Origin: Neoceratodus forsteri
Lineage: Eukaryota > Chordata > Ceratodontiformes > Ceratodontidae
Direction: 5' to 3'
Assembly (NCBI GenBank): GCA_016271365.2
Contig: CM028136.1
Coordinates: 467,106,001 to 467,170,000 of the forward strand
DNA length: 64,000 bases
Shown: piece after piece, positions 1 through 10,672 of the stretch
How the letters are laid out: every line of letters starts with the position of its first letter
Numbering within the stretch: the first letter of the stretch is position 1
The notes under the pieces: generated by a model
Database searches by the model: none
Told to the model about the DNA's origin: nothing
What the model saw: only the letters and a program-made list of their open reading frames with translations
Translations under genes and position numbers: made by a program

Positions 1-1018
1 CACCGCACCACCGAATCTTCACCCCAACAATTATCAGGGCAGAGCTGCAATCCAGGAACTCAAAACACTGGAGCCACGGTCAACCACTAGGAAAGTCCTA
101 CTCAGCCCCCACACTTCTCCCCAGACCTGCTCAACACCATGGCTGCCCACCAGCTACCGCATAGCTGAACGGAAGTGCTACAGAGACAGTCACTCATCAG
201 CAGCAGCCCTATAGCACACCACTAGGTTGTGGCCAGGACTAAGAAGGAACTCCTCCAAAACAGTTTGTCAGCATCTGCTGCAAGACTGAGTCACTACCAG
301 CTCCACTCCTTCTTCCTCACCAGCACAGTGTTTTCGCCCGCATAGCCCAACTAGCAGAATGGGACAGCCTTCACTCCTCGCTCCACCACCAGGACTCCAC
401 GCCCTGCTTACAACACTCACCACCACAGCTAGATTCCCAGATGCTCCAGGTAGTAGTTACAATTAAAACTTGTAGAATCGTAGGTTCAGAAAAGAAAGAA
501 TATTTATTGTGTGTGGACGCGAATATCGGTAAGAGAGTCAATAAGAGAGTCCGCAGCTTGATTTATCGCAACAGTTTTTTCCACGATGGACCAGCCAGGA
601 CAAGCAAAAAACAGAACCAAAAACGTATAATTTAAAATGGGAAAATTAAAACAAAAAATAAAACAATAACTAATTAAAATAATTCTACTCCTTACCCCTG
701 CTTATAGCCTGCCCAGCACGGAGGCCATCTTGAAATCACTACTCAGGTCAGATGGAAGGGTTTATGCCTTAATGTCAGGAGCCTAGGTCCTCAGTGAGTT
801 AAAATTGTTTAATAAACATTTCCTCACTCAGGTAAGAAAAATAAAAAGTAACCTCAGCTCCATGAGTTCCCCTATTCTTGTCAAAAAAGTGAAAAAAATA
901 ATAGATGGATGAAAGTTCAGAAATAAAAAATTCAGTAGAATTGGGTGCAGTGTAGGAGGGCTAAATATTTTTGTGCAAAGAAGTTAAGACCAGCAAAAAC
1001 TAGCTACTTTAAAAAAAG
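1..1018. other. no recognisable gene; unannotated intergenic DNA
   Basis: I see no protein similarity, RNA gene or clear repeat structure here. The first ~430 bases are fairly C-rich and the rest is A/T-rich. The one small open frame (441-635, 64 codons) has no recognisable motif and is probably chance. Confidence 0.5.
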
Positions 1019-1026
1019 TAAAACCA

Positions 1027-1620
1027 TGCCAGCCCAGTGGTGCTGAGGGTTGAGGCACTGGATGCCACACCTCATGCTACACCAGTGACCCGGGTTCGGG
1101 AATAGACTCGGGTCGTTGGAGGTCAGCCAGGGGGAGGAGGATTGAAGCATCCATGGGACAGCTCTCCTCCTCCAGGGAGAGTGAGGGAGGGTATCTGTGA
1201 ATATGCTGGCTCCTGGTGGTGGCTGGGGGTAGTGCGAGTCACAGTACAACTGAGGGGACAGCTCAGGCAAACATCTGATGTGCAGTGGGTGGACATGTGC
1301 ATTGTATCATCATTGGCATCCTTACACACCTGTGCTGTTGGGGGGGAACTATAGGGGACAAATGACTAATCCTCCTGTGCTCATGAAAGCCCACCATAGT
1401 GCTGCATCAGATGTTCCCAGGAGCTCCCTCTAGTCACAACCCCTTGGTCTTCTGTGAGGGGGTCCATGATGTGACCTTACAGAGGGAGATAGTGAAAAGG
1501 TAGCAGCTCGGGCATGGTGCCCAGTGCAGAATCCACTGCAGGACCAGAAGGGGAACCATAGGACCACTCCTGCAGGAAGGTACAGTAGATAAATAAACAA
1601 GCAAAAAATAAAAAAAAAAA
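1027..1620 (+). mobile_element. ~595-bp SINE, copy 1, with target-site duplication
   Basis: This interval is bounded by the 8-bp direct repeat TAAAACCA at 1019-1026 and 1621-1628. It ends in an A-rich tail (about 1590-1620), as expected for a LINE-mobilised SINE on the plus strand. It begins with a tRNA-like head: GCCAGCCCAGTGGTGC, then a pyrimidine/purine block, then ACCCGGGTTCGGG near 1088. A characteristic body follows (CAGCCAGGGGGAGGAGG near 1125). The same order of blocks, with the same overall length, occurs on the minus strand at 7514-8110. I do not recognise the family name. The small open frames inside it are not genes. Confidence 0.8.
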
Positions 1621-1628
1621 TAAAACCA

Positions 1629-2859
1629 ATAAGGTGGTAGCAAATTCTACGAAATTCTGAAATATGATAAAAACATTGGCCCTGTATGTATTAAGAGGTA
1701 GGAAACCTGCACACAGTGTATCTGCAGCATGTAGACTTCACTACATTAAGGAACCACACATCTGGGGTCTCACAGGCACTGGGTCAGAACAGCACTGACC
1801 ACAGTGCTGTTGGCAACAATAGTGCAGCAATAATGCCGTCAATTTTATTTTTGTGGGGGGCACTCCCCCCCACTCCTCCTGATGTGGGGGGCTCTGCCCC
1901 CTCACCCCCTGGACTGAAGGATTCTCACTCTGGGGGGAGCAGAACACAGGGGAAGTTAAAATATGTGGGGCCATGGAATACTGTTTCCATGACCCCGTGT
2001 CAAAGAAGCAAAGTCCCTAGTGCACACAAATGTTGGAGGCCAGGATTGGAAATTCTGGTCTTCACTGCTGCTGGCTGATCTCTTGTATGTCCTAGCCCTT
2101 TACACCATGGGAGTAGCTTGGCCAGCCTCCTGGATCCTGGTGCTCTTATTTGTGGTGAGCACCATTGACAGCGACCTGGGGAGTGCTTACTGAAAGTGCT
2201 GTATATCCCCTCTCACTGTCCATGCTAGCGCTAAATGACCTAGCACTCTGTAGACTGGGGCTATTTGTGTAGTGCTATTTTAACTGAGTACCAGTCCTAC
2301 AGACCCCTGCAGCATTCATGGAAGGGATGAATTCCTCTTCCACATAGGATATCCTGTCCATCCATGTAGTTACATGCACAGACAGACGGGGCAGTGATCA
2401 GGGGTGTACCCACATTCCATGCCATTCACTACAGCATGAAGTGCTGAGCAAGGGGTGGTACAGACTACGTGAGTTGGTACCCTGTTGTGGCCGCTGTATG
2501 CTTCCCATGAAGTGCAGTAATTGGCCGTGGCAGGAAGAACTCCCCCTCGCTATGCTGTACCAGCCTTCCTGTCAGACAAGGAGGAATGGGTTAGCCATTG
2601 GGGTTATTGCACATTTAAATTTCAATCCTTGGACACGTGGTGTCACACAATCCCCTGCTTCACATGGGGCAGGGGATCCACTGTTGGACCAGGACAGGCA
2701 TCTGATTGAATGCCCACCCATATCTGCAGATCCACTCCTGCACACCAATGCACCAGATGTTTGGGGCTGCAGACAGATGCCCTGGGGTGGCCAGCATTCA
2801 TGAATGACATTTTCTGTCAGACACACACAGGCTAGCTACATGCCCATCACATGTACCTG
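1629..2859. other. unannotated stretch with G/C-rich patch
   Basis: No gene is recognised. A patch at about 1845-1930 alternates runs of G and C (GTGGGGGGCACTCCCCCCC). It loosely resembles 41660-41760, where a similar G-run/C-run hairpin follows a TGCCG...ATTGTGC context. This may be a shared old repeat. The 120-codon open frames here have no family similarity that I can see. Confidence 0.4.
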
Positions 2860-5275
2860 GCCCACACTGATGCCGAGGCATCTTTCAGTGGAGATTTAAA
2901 AGGATCCCAAAAATTTAAATCTTTTGTGACAATTGTGAATCAAAGAAGGATAGTTGTCTCCCTGATAAGTTCAATAAATTTTTCCGTGAGTTGGGTGATT
3001 TCTTCAGGGGAGAGGAAACCCTGGAGAAAATCATAGCTTATGTTTGTCAAGCTGATAACAAGAGGGGATTTAAGTTTGCTGAAATTCAGGTGGGTAAGGT
3101 CTTGGAGCTCTTACTACATCTGAAATTGAGGAAAAGTAGTGGTCCTAATGAGATTTCCCCCAAAATGTTAAAGTATGCAGTTTTGCACATTGCTGATCCT
3201 CTTATGTTTTTATTTAATTGGTAATTGCAGACTGGGAATTTGCACAGTAGCTGGAAATTAACTAAGGTCATACCAGTGTATAAGGGTGGGGGTCCAGAAC
3301 AAATAATTAATAATAGCCTAAATAACTTCTCCAGATAGACTTGAAGCTAATCAAGAAGATTGTCTCAAGGCAGCTTCAGGACTATCTGGGAAGAATGGAG
3401 TACTGTGACAAACACCAGTCAGGATTTTGGGAGGGGCATGACACCATTACAGCTGTGTCAAATGTCTTGGTTGATGTCAACAAAGCTCTGAAAATGGATT
3501 AATTAATTGGTGCCATCTTGTTGATGTCTCTACGGCCTTTGACACAGGGGATCACTCAATTTTATTGAGATGACTTGACATGTTAGGAATAAATGGAAAA
3601 GCACTGAAATGGTTTGCTAATTGTTTTATTCATTGTAGACAGAGAACAGTGGTCAATGGTTGAGTCTCTGGGGATTTGAATATTGAAAGAGGGGTCACAC
3701 TAGGGTCTGCCTTTGACCCGCTTCTCTTCACCCAGTATTTAAAAAGGTTGGGGGGAGTGCATCTGAGGCATGGACTATCAGTTGTATGCAGATGACACTA
3801 TGGCCTGCCTCTGATGCCTCCCTTGATGTTGTGCAAACAAGACTGCAAAGGGACAGAAGGCAAAAATAAATACATGCCTTAGTTGGGATTTGAGCCCAGG
3901 CCATGTGGAATACCATTATGGTTGTGCTACCAGTTGTGCCAGAAAGGCAACTGGAAAGAAAAGACTCCCACAAGCACCTTACTCTTTCTCTAATGCAGAA
4001 CCTGGTGCTGCACAGATAATTACATTTTCATGCACAAGGATGCAGCATGCAAACAAACAAAAGCAAGAAAGAAATAAGTGTTTTAGCTGGGATTTGACTC
4101 CAGGCCACCCAGAATACCATTCAGACTGGACTACCAGCTGCACCATTAAGGCAACTAGAAACCTAGGACCCCCAGAAGCACCTTACTCTATCTGTAATCA
4201 CAACATTGTGCTGCACAGATAATTACTTTTTCATATACAACGGTGCAGTGTGCAAATATATGGAATCCCAACAAACAAAAGAGAGAAAGAAATAAGTTCC
4301 TTAGCTGGGATTTGAACCCAGACCATCCAGAATACTGTTCCCAGCTATGCCACCAAGGCAACTGGAAACCTGAACTCCCAGAAATACTTTACTCCTTCTC
4401 TAATGCACAACCTGATGCTGGACAGATACAGTAATTACATTTTCATACACAAAGGTGGAGTGTGCACATATATAGGCTCCATGTATGTCCACACCATACC
4501 TTGTGTATAAAGAAGATTACAAAGTGCTTTTGATGCCTACAGGGCTTTGTCTGTGCTTGGAGATTAAAGGTAAATGTAGGCAAGACCAATTATATAATTT
4601 TTTGTTCTCCCAGTAAATTAAAAAATTCTTCTTATGCCCAGTTGGCCTTTGGTACAACAGAGGGCATGCAAATTAAAATTATCTTGGATACTGGATGGAC
4701 TTCTTGGGGTAATGGAATACCCATGTTGAGAGATTAGTTAAAACTGGATACTAGAGCAGTTCTTTTATATAGACAAAGCGATTGTTTAGGATAGGATTTC
4801 CGATTAAAAATAGCATAGACACAGATGTGCTAATTTTTCTCTATGTAGATATTATATATGACCCCTTTACAATGGAAGGCAAACTTATATTAGAATGTCC
4901 TAAGGACAACCACCACTGTTTAATGTATAAGCAGCTGGGGTGGGTCTTGTTGCCTGAATGCAGGATATTGCACAAAATTATGTTTGACAAAAATGTGCAA
5001 AGGAAAGGGTTCCTGAATATTTACTGGAAAGATTAACTGTTAGAGAATACCACTTGAATCTTGGAAGCTTAAGAAGTGTTGAATTTGTAGTAACTAAAGT
5101 GAAAACTCAAAGAGCAACATTTTATTTCAGATATATGGTTTCACGTACTTGGTATTTTCTACCTACTGGGCTCTGAACAAAGAATACTAAACCTTTAATG
5201 AGTAAGGCATTGAAATCCTGGTATCTGGAAAATAGTCCTCTTTGCATGCATAATAAACCAAAAGATAAGGGTACA
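2860..5275 (+). pseudogene. decayed L2-type LINE reverse transcriptase, split by a SINE array
   Basis: Reading the plus strand in shifting frames gives the landmarks of an L2-clade reverse transcriptase. They are a pre-RT block at 2991-3224 (KSSGPNEISPKMLK), an I-P-V-Y-K-G-G block near 3270, H-Q-S-G-F near 3415, K-A near 3480, and the YADD catalytic motif (LYADDTMA) near 3784. The reading stops at ~3853, where a tandem tRNA-derived SINE array intervenes. It resumes at ~4508 (DYKSAFDAYRALSVLG) and runs through a thumb-like region to a degraded C-terminus near 5170 (W-F-L-P). Many stops and frameshifts show it is dead. The endonuclease is missing, so it is 5'-truncated. L2 rather than CR1 is a judgement from motif spacing. 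Confidence 0.7.
3862..4495 (-). repeat. tandem array of three tRNA-derived SINE-like units inside an L2
   Basis: Three ~204-218 bp units start at about 3881, 4085 and 4303 (plus-strand word AGYTGGGATTTGA). Read on the minus strand, each carries a tRNA-like head. It has an A-box-like TGGCATAGCTGG, then about 30 bases, then a T-arm that folds perfectly in the third unit: CTGGG stem, TTCAAAT loop, CCCAG stem, which includes a B-box-like GGTTCAAAT. The plus-strand remainder of each unit contains CTAATGCA...CCTGATGCTG...GACAGATA and an ACAAACAAAAG stretch. SINE heads are usually dispersed; three in tandem suggests dimerisation or trimerisation before or after insertion. The flanking L2 reading frame resumes on both sides. 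Confidence 0.7.
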
Positions 5276-6428
5276 ATATGATAATATTCTGATTGTCAAC
5301 TGGTTACCTCAATTCTTTTCCTTTGAAATTTGCTCCTGCCTGAAATCATGTTTTAGCCATAGTGGTGTGGTACATTTTGAATACCTGACTTAAACTGATA
5401 CATGAGAATCTCCAGGATATGTATTGTAATCATCTAAATTATTTGTAGCCAAGTGTATGTATGTATGTATGTATTTGATAATTTCATGAACTTTATGTAA
5501 GTTTTTATAATGTTAACAATTTATTTTTATTTATTGTTCTATCCTATTAGGGTATCCATTATAAATGAGCATAGCTCCATCAATTTTTCCCTGAAAAAAA
5601 CTGACATTGAAACTTCCTGATCAAATCTCAACTGCCCTGCAGTGCACCTCAAGCATAGCCCAGGCTCCCAGCTTAGTCTCACAGATCACATGAGAAATAT
5701 ATAAAGTTAAAAGTCAAGAATACCTATTTAAAGCAACAAAATAACCCACTCCTTGTAGTATAACTGCACCAAGAAGTGCAATTTACTAGTTGCAACATAA
5801 TCTCTGTTACATTCTAATTTCTGCTTATGTGTTAAGGCCAACCATTTAAACATACAGCACCAAGTTACATTACTGCTACACAGTTAAACAGTGAATATTA
5901 CTAATCATTTTATAAGTTGAATAATTAATGTATCAATGGACTAAGGCAATTCCATTGAAGGCTTATGCTGTTTTAATGTACCTCATGATGGCTGAAGCCC
6001 CTTGCCCTTTGGGCTCAGGACTCCAATCCACCCACCCACCACTCGGTACATTAACATAGCAGAGTCCCCCCTCTGTCATGCTTTTTTCTCTATGCAAAGT
6101 AAACTGATGTTACACTTCATTATACACACCATATACTGTGCTGAGCACATAGGTGACCACACAGTTACTTTTGAGTTTATGGAAGACATTTGGAAAATAA
6201 AGAATTTTCCTTCACAGAATGTTTTATGATTTTTGCCAAGGCTTAGTATCCCTTTCTCTCAGATGAGCAAGCTCCTTTTTTTAACTCTTTTTATCCTCCT
6301 CATTCTCTGACCCCTGGACTCTCTACAGTGTGGGCACATGGCATGACTCTATCCTGCCCACCTGAAGCCCCAGCCTTACCTTCCAGTGAGGAAGGGTCTC
6401 TGCTTCATTCCTCTGATCCCCAATCCCC
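5276..6428. other. unannotated A/T-rich stretch with a (GTAT)n microsatellite
   Basis: No gene is recognised. A short GTAT repeat lies at about 5454-5476. The 75-codon open frame at 6002-6229 has no recognisable similarity. Confidence 0.5.
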
Positions 6429-6497
6429 CATTTGTCTAGGTAGCAATGTGTGAAATACTTTAGACTAGTATTTCACACATCGCTACCTAGACAAATG
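6429..6497. repeat. 31-bp near-perfect hairpin
   Basis: The arms 6429-6459 and 6467-6497 are reverse complements with a single mismatch, separated by a 7-base loop (TTAGACT). It sits just beyond the degraded C-terminal tail of the Ty3/gypsy element. It could be a young micro-foldback or a transposon footprint. No TA or TTA duplication is evident. Confidence 0.75.
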
Positions 6498-8782
6498 ATT
6501 CCTGACTAATAGTATTGGTCAAGATGTTCCTTATCATTGTTATGTCCCCTGCCCCCTTGGCACCTATACAAAATTGGATACAGGACAAGGACCTGGGCAT
6601 GATATATAGCCCCTTGTGCACCACATGTGGGGGAATATCAGCAGGGGCACCTACGGCATCATAACCGGGCTTCAGAATGGATCTCACATGTTTAGTAGAA
6701 GGACTTACAGGGGCAATCACTTCCTCTTTGGGTTCTAAGAAGCTTCAACCTCTGACGTTTCCAGTTCATTGTCCACCTCTGACAATCCATGTTTTCCATC
6801 AGACTCCTGAGCCTCAGTGCCCTCTACCACACTTGAGGGGTCTTGTTTTTCTGCCAGCTGATGAGCCACTGTGTCACTCTCTATAGGTAACTCCTCTTCC
6901 TCTGTTCCGCTGGATTGAAAGTCAGAGGGCACAAAAGGTTCTGCTTAAGGGTCCAAACTTCCCCCATTCAAATGGTTCTCCGTTTCAGGCATATCTGTGG
7001 GGAACATGACAGGAATGTCTCAGAATGAGTGGTACCTGATTACCTGAGCCTCCACATCCAAAGAATCATAGTTCATTTGTTCTGGCACAGGTTGAGATGC
7101 TGTGGCCCTTTGTCTCTCAGAAGCTTGTGTCTCATGCCTTCAAGGTGATTTGGTTCATACTAAGGAGTTTCAGGAGTGAAAAGCGGAAAACACCTCTATT
7201 TCTCAGGGAATATTCATGCACCAAATTTACAGCAGATGATTCCTATGCATAGTTTTGACATTGTCCAGCTCCTCCTACAAATACATGCAGTACACTGGCA
7301 AATTCTAAAGTTGCTCCTTGACATAGAAAGAGGTGCTGCCACTTTGGTCTGTCAATTTATGCTCATCAGACAGGGCCACATTCCACACTAAAACTTGGTC
7401 CCTTGGTTGGAGATAATTTGCATTCACTTTCAAACCAGACTATGCTTTATTAGCCAAATTTGTCTTCCTAGCATCCCAGCTGCTGAGAGGTAAGTAGTGT
7501 CCAGATGATCTTTTTTTTTGTAATTGCTTTTTTATCCTCCTTACTCCCACCGGTCCCACATCCTCGGGAGCATCATAGAGTCCACCCCTGCAACCACCTA
7601 TCTGGTCCACCTTAGATCCCCATGTAGCCTCAGATTACCCCCCAGGCAGGGACAGGATGGGGCCCTTACATCCCAACATTCACATTTCATCGAATCCTTG
7701 GTCGACCAGGATGGTGGTCGCACATGAGGGCTAGCTCCCTGAAGCTCTATCTCCCCGGGATCAGCAGACATTTTCCCAGTGTTCTAGACATCGTGAGTCC
7801 CCAGACATCATGATGGTAACTCCGAAGTCCATGACGTCATAACCCTGTTGCCAAGGCCCTTGGTGCTAGCATAGCCCCAGACCTCCATCTGAGACCTGCC
7901 CAGCACCTCAGGTACTGATGTCCAACAAGAGGCCAGGGGTAAGGAGATGCTGAGTCATCCCTCCCCCTCCCCCCGGAGAAGGCGAGCTGTCATGGAGCAC
8001 TGCAGCCTTCTCCCCCTGGCTGGCCCTCCGATGACCCGGGCTCACTTCTGAACCCAGGTTGCTGGCGTTGCAGATGGAAATCCAACTACTGCGCTAGTAG
8101 GCTGGCCCATCCAGATGATCTTTAAGTCTATGTACCTACTGCTAGTACATTTCAGGCTGAGCTCTGTTGAATGGGGACTACAAAGTACATGTCAATTGGC
8201 AGCCTGGTGTCCTAGCCAGACATTAGTTAGTATAAAGAAAACTCATTTGCATCACTCTTAGTATAGTCGTAGATGTGTACCAATGCTCTGACTTGTTGAT
8301 TCCACTTGCCTTTGCCATTTGGATCTAGGGAACCCAAATTTTTCAGTAAGGTCCTGTTGAACTGCTTGGGCTGGGGGGTCACCTTGGGGGTTATAGGGAG
8401 TTGTTTATAATTTCTTAATCCCCCGTGAAGACAGCATTTCTCTTATCAAGCAGCTTTCAAAGTCCTGTACCTGATCCTATTGTAATTGCTTAGGCACACT
8501 GTAGTGGACAATTAATTTGTCTATAAGTATGAAGGCAACAGTGGTAGCTTTTTGATCTTTAGCTGGATAGGCATGGACATAGTGACAGCAAGGGTCTGTG
8601 ACCATCAAGATGTTAGCAATAACCCCCAGGTACCCAGTGTTGACACAATGCTGGCCACAGATGGTGGCGCAGGTCGGCCAGGACTGGTGCACTTAAATTG
8701 AAACACAGCTTTGTTTAATTTCCCCAAACTCCAGAGGCACTGTAGTTGCTTTAATGCCATTTCAGACCTCTAAAAAGCAAGG
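6498..8782 (-). pseudogene. 3' part of a Ty3/gypsy-type LTR retrotransposon polyprotein (integrase and tail)
   Basis: On the minus strand, 8692-8477 reads as an integrase catalytic core (VTDP...AYPAKDQKATTVA...VHYSVPKQL). It continues in other frames to about 8330 with DFES, a following E, then TTPYNPQG, L-G-(S)-L-D-P and W-(N)-Q-Q-V. These are landmarks of gypsy integrases. The C-terminal domain resumes at about 7440-7200 (RDQVLVWNVALS...HKLTDQ, then LPVY...M-H-R-N), after a SINE inserted at 7514-8110. A proline- and acid-rich tail reads on to about 6600 (EEVIAPVSPSTKHVRS). Frameshifts and stops show it is inactive. No LTR, RT or protease could be identified with confidence, and the upstream side is interrupted by the foldback element at 8785. 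Confidence 0.75.
7514..8110 (-). mobile_element. ~597-bp SINE, copy 2, inserted in the gypsy integrase
   Basis: It is flanked by the 13-bp direct repeat CCAGATGATCTTT at 7501-7513 and 8111-8123. The poly-A tail reads as T on the plus strand from 7514. On the minus strand it starts with GGGCCAGCCTACTAGCGCAG, which has an A-box-like TAGCGCAGTAGTTGG, then AACCTGGGTTCAG. The body word GCCAGCCAGGGGGAGAAGG is shared with the copy at 1027-1620. Start, body and tail match copy 1 in order and in total length. The gypsy reading frame continues on both sides, so the insertion postdates that element. Confidence 0.85.
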
Positions 8783-8784
8783 TA

Positions 8785-9274
8785 CAGTGGAGTCCCCCAG
8801 GATGAAATGCAATTCTGCAGCATTTTGCAGCACTCTGAAGAAGACCTACTGAATAAAGCAATATAATTTAAATGGTAATTAGTCTCCTTTGTCATTCAGG
8901 AAAATGTGACACTACCAGGATCAGAAAAACAAAACCGCTCTAAGGGGTCAGTGTGTGTGGAATATATATCATAAACAGGTAACAAACAAATATCCACACC
9001 ACACAGCACTGGACCAATATGCAGCATTTGTTTGTAGAAACAATGTAAAAAATGCCAAACACCAAACCACAAACAGCACCTGCTCCACTGAACCTCTACC
9101 GGTTTCGCAAGATATGCATCATCAGGAGGCTGCCAGGATAAAGTGAATGCCACAGTTTCCTGCATGACAAAGGGGGCTAATTGGCATTGAAATTACATTG
9201 CTTTATTCAGTAGGTCTGCTGCAGCATACTACAGAGTGCATTAAAAGTGCATTTCATCCTGGGGGTCGCCACTG
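8785..9274. mobile_element. 490-bp TA-flanked foldback MITE (Tc1/mariner-like)
   Basis: The termini are inverted repeats of roughly 110-120 bp. The left end begins CAGTGGAGTCCCCCAGGATG, and the reverse complement of the right end begins CAGTGGCGACCCCCAGGATG. Further inside, CCTACTGAATAAAGCAAT is shared by both. TA dinucleotides flank both ends (8783-8784 and 9275-9276), as expected for Tc1/mariner target duplication. There is no transposase, so it is non-autonomous. Confidence 0.8.
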
Positions 9275-9276
9275 TA

Positions 9277-10669
9277 TTTGCAATCAAATGATGACTCACT
9301 TGCAAAAAAACTCCAGCTAATGTAATTTCCTGAGGTAGGGCAAGCCCTAACGTTACTCATGGTTACCCAATAGATGTCTCAGACTATCTCTGCAGGCCAC
9401 TGGTAATTTGATCTCCTATGGTACCTCTGGTTCTGGATGGTTCCCTCCTTGGACTCTTTTCACCTGTCTTAGGTGCTGGCTTCTTGGTTGACAACATGAG
9501 TGGTCACTGTTCTCCCATTCTTTCACATCTGCTGATGCCCTGGGCAGACCCACACATCTCAGCTTCCTCACCCTTAGGCTGGTAGCAGCCTGATACCTGG
9601 CTTTAGTGCCTGCTATGGGACCTGGATCAGCAGCCTGGATTGCAGTCTGTTGCTCTGTGCTTGCTCATCAGCACTGTATTTTTCTGGCTGGCATGCAGTT
9701 GCTTCTCTTATCCTTCTCTGGAACTCAGCAGCTTCTTGAAGATTTTTCTCTAGACCCAAAGCCCAGCATAACAGAGATTAACTTCTGCCTCCTTTATATC
9801 TCTCTCTGTGATCTGCCAGCCTCCAGCGCAGCCCCCCCCCCTTGTCAATACCCTCAAAAACCAGCTCTTATTGGGCCATCTGACTGTCACTCTAAATTCA
9901 AAATGCCCTATAGGTCTGTGAAAGTGTACCAGAAATCATTGTGCTTGCCTCTTCCATAGTCCAACAGCAGCCTAATGTAAGGCTCCAATCTCCTGACTGA
10001 CTGTCCAGGGGGTGAAGAGTCATCATGGTGGCTCCTCCACATGCCACACAGGGCGTTTGGCCCAAAGTCAATTATGTGAGGGCTCCTGCCTTCGTTGTAC
10101 TTGACCACCCCCAGGTTCAGCTGATAGGCATAGGGAAGGGTCTCCAGTTGAAGCAGGGCAATGGCCAGAAGAATCCTTCTTTCATGGCGACCGCCTGTCA
10201 TTGATGCGTGGTTGGAACCCTTTCTCTAATGGCATAGGAGGGGCCAACAAACTGCAACTCCTACCAGGTCCACCCATCACCTCCTGGTCCCCCACCTGAA
10301 AAAGTTAAGTCTTGAGTACCAGAGGAATAGAGGAATAGAGAAACTTCAAGGATGGGGCAGCACAACAGCACAAAAGGAGCCCCAGGTAAACCCCATTTCA
10401 GGTTACATATGGGACTACAATATTTTCGATATCCAGATGAAGTGAATAAACACATCTTCCAAAACCCTATCTATACAACAGCTGCCAAACATTAAAACCT
10501 ACTATAAGGATGGTCTTGACATGTTAAAGGTAATAAACTGAAATCCCCCAAAATAGATATAATAATAAAAGATCAAGAGGACTTGTAACTGAGATTATAG
10601 GAAAGACAATAAGAGAGGTTTTTACTAATACAGTATACTGTACATTGGCAATCCAATCCAATTATACAC
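9277..10669. other. unannotated stretch
   Basis: No gene is recognised. The plus-strand open frame at 9606-9959 and the minus-strand one at 9908-10201 have no convincing family similarity. This could be diverged upstream gypsy sequence, but I cannot show it. Confidence 0.4.
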
Positions 10670-10672
10670 TTA

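Noticed and set aside
1716..2078. 120-codon open frame
   Set aside because: It is proline/glycine-rich because of a G/C-rich repeat. No family motif is visible, and overlapping frames are open on the other strand.
9908..10201. Gypsy RT or RNase H upstream of the integrase
   Set aside because: No catalytic motif or conserved block can be read in any minus frame between 9277 and 10669.
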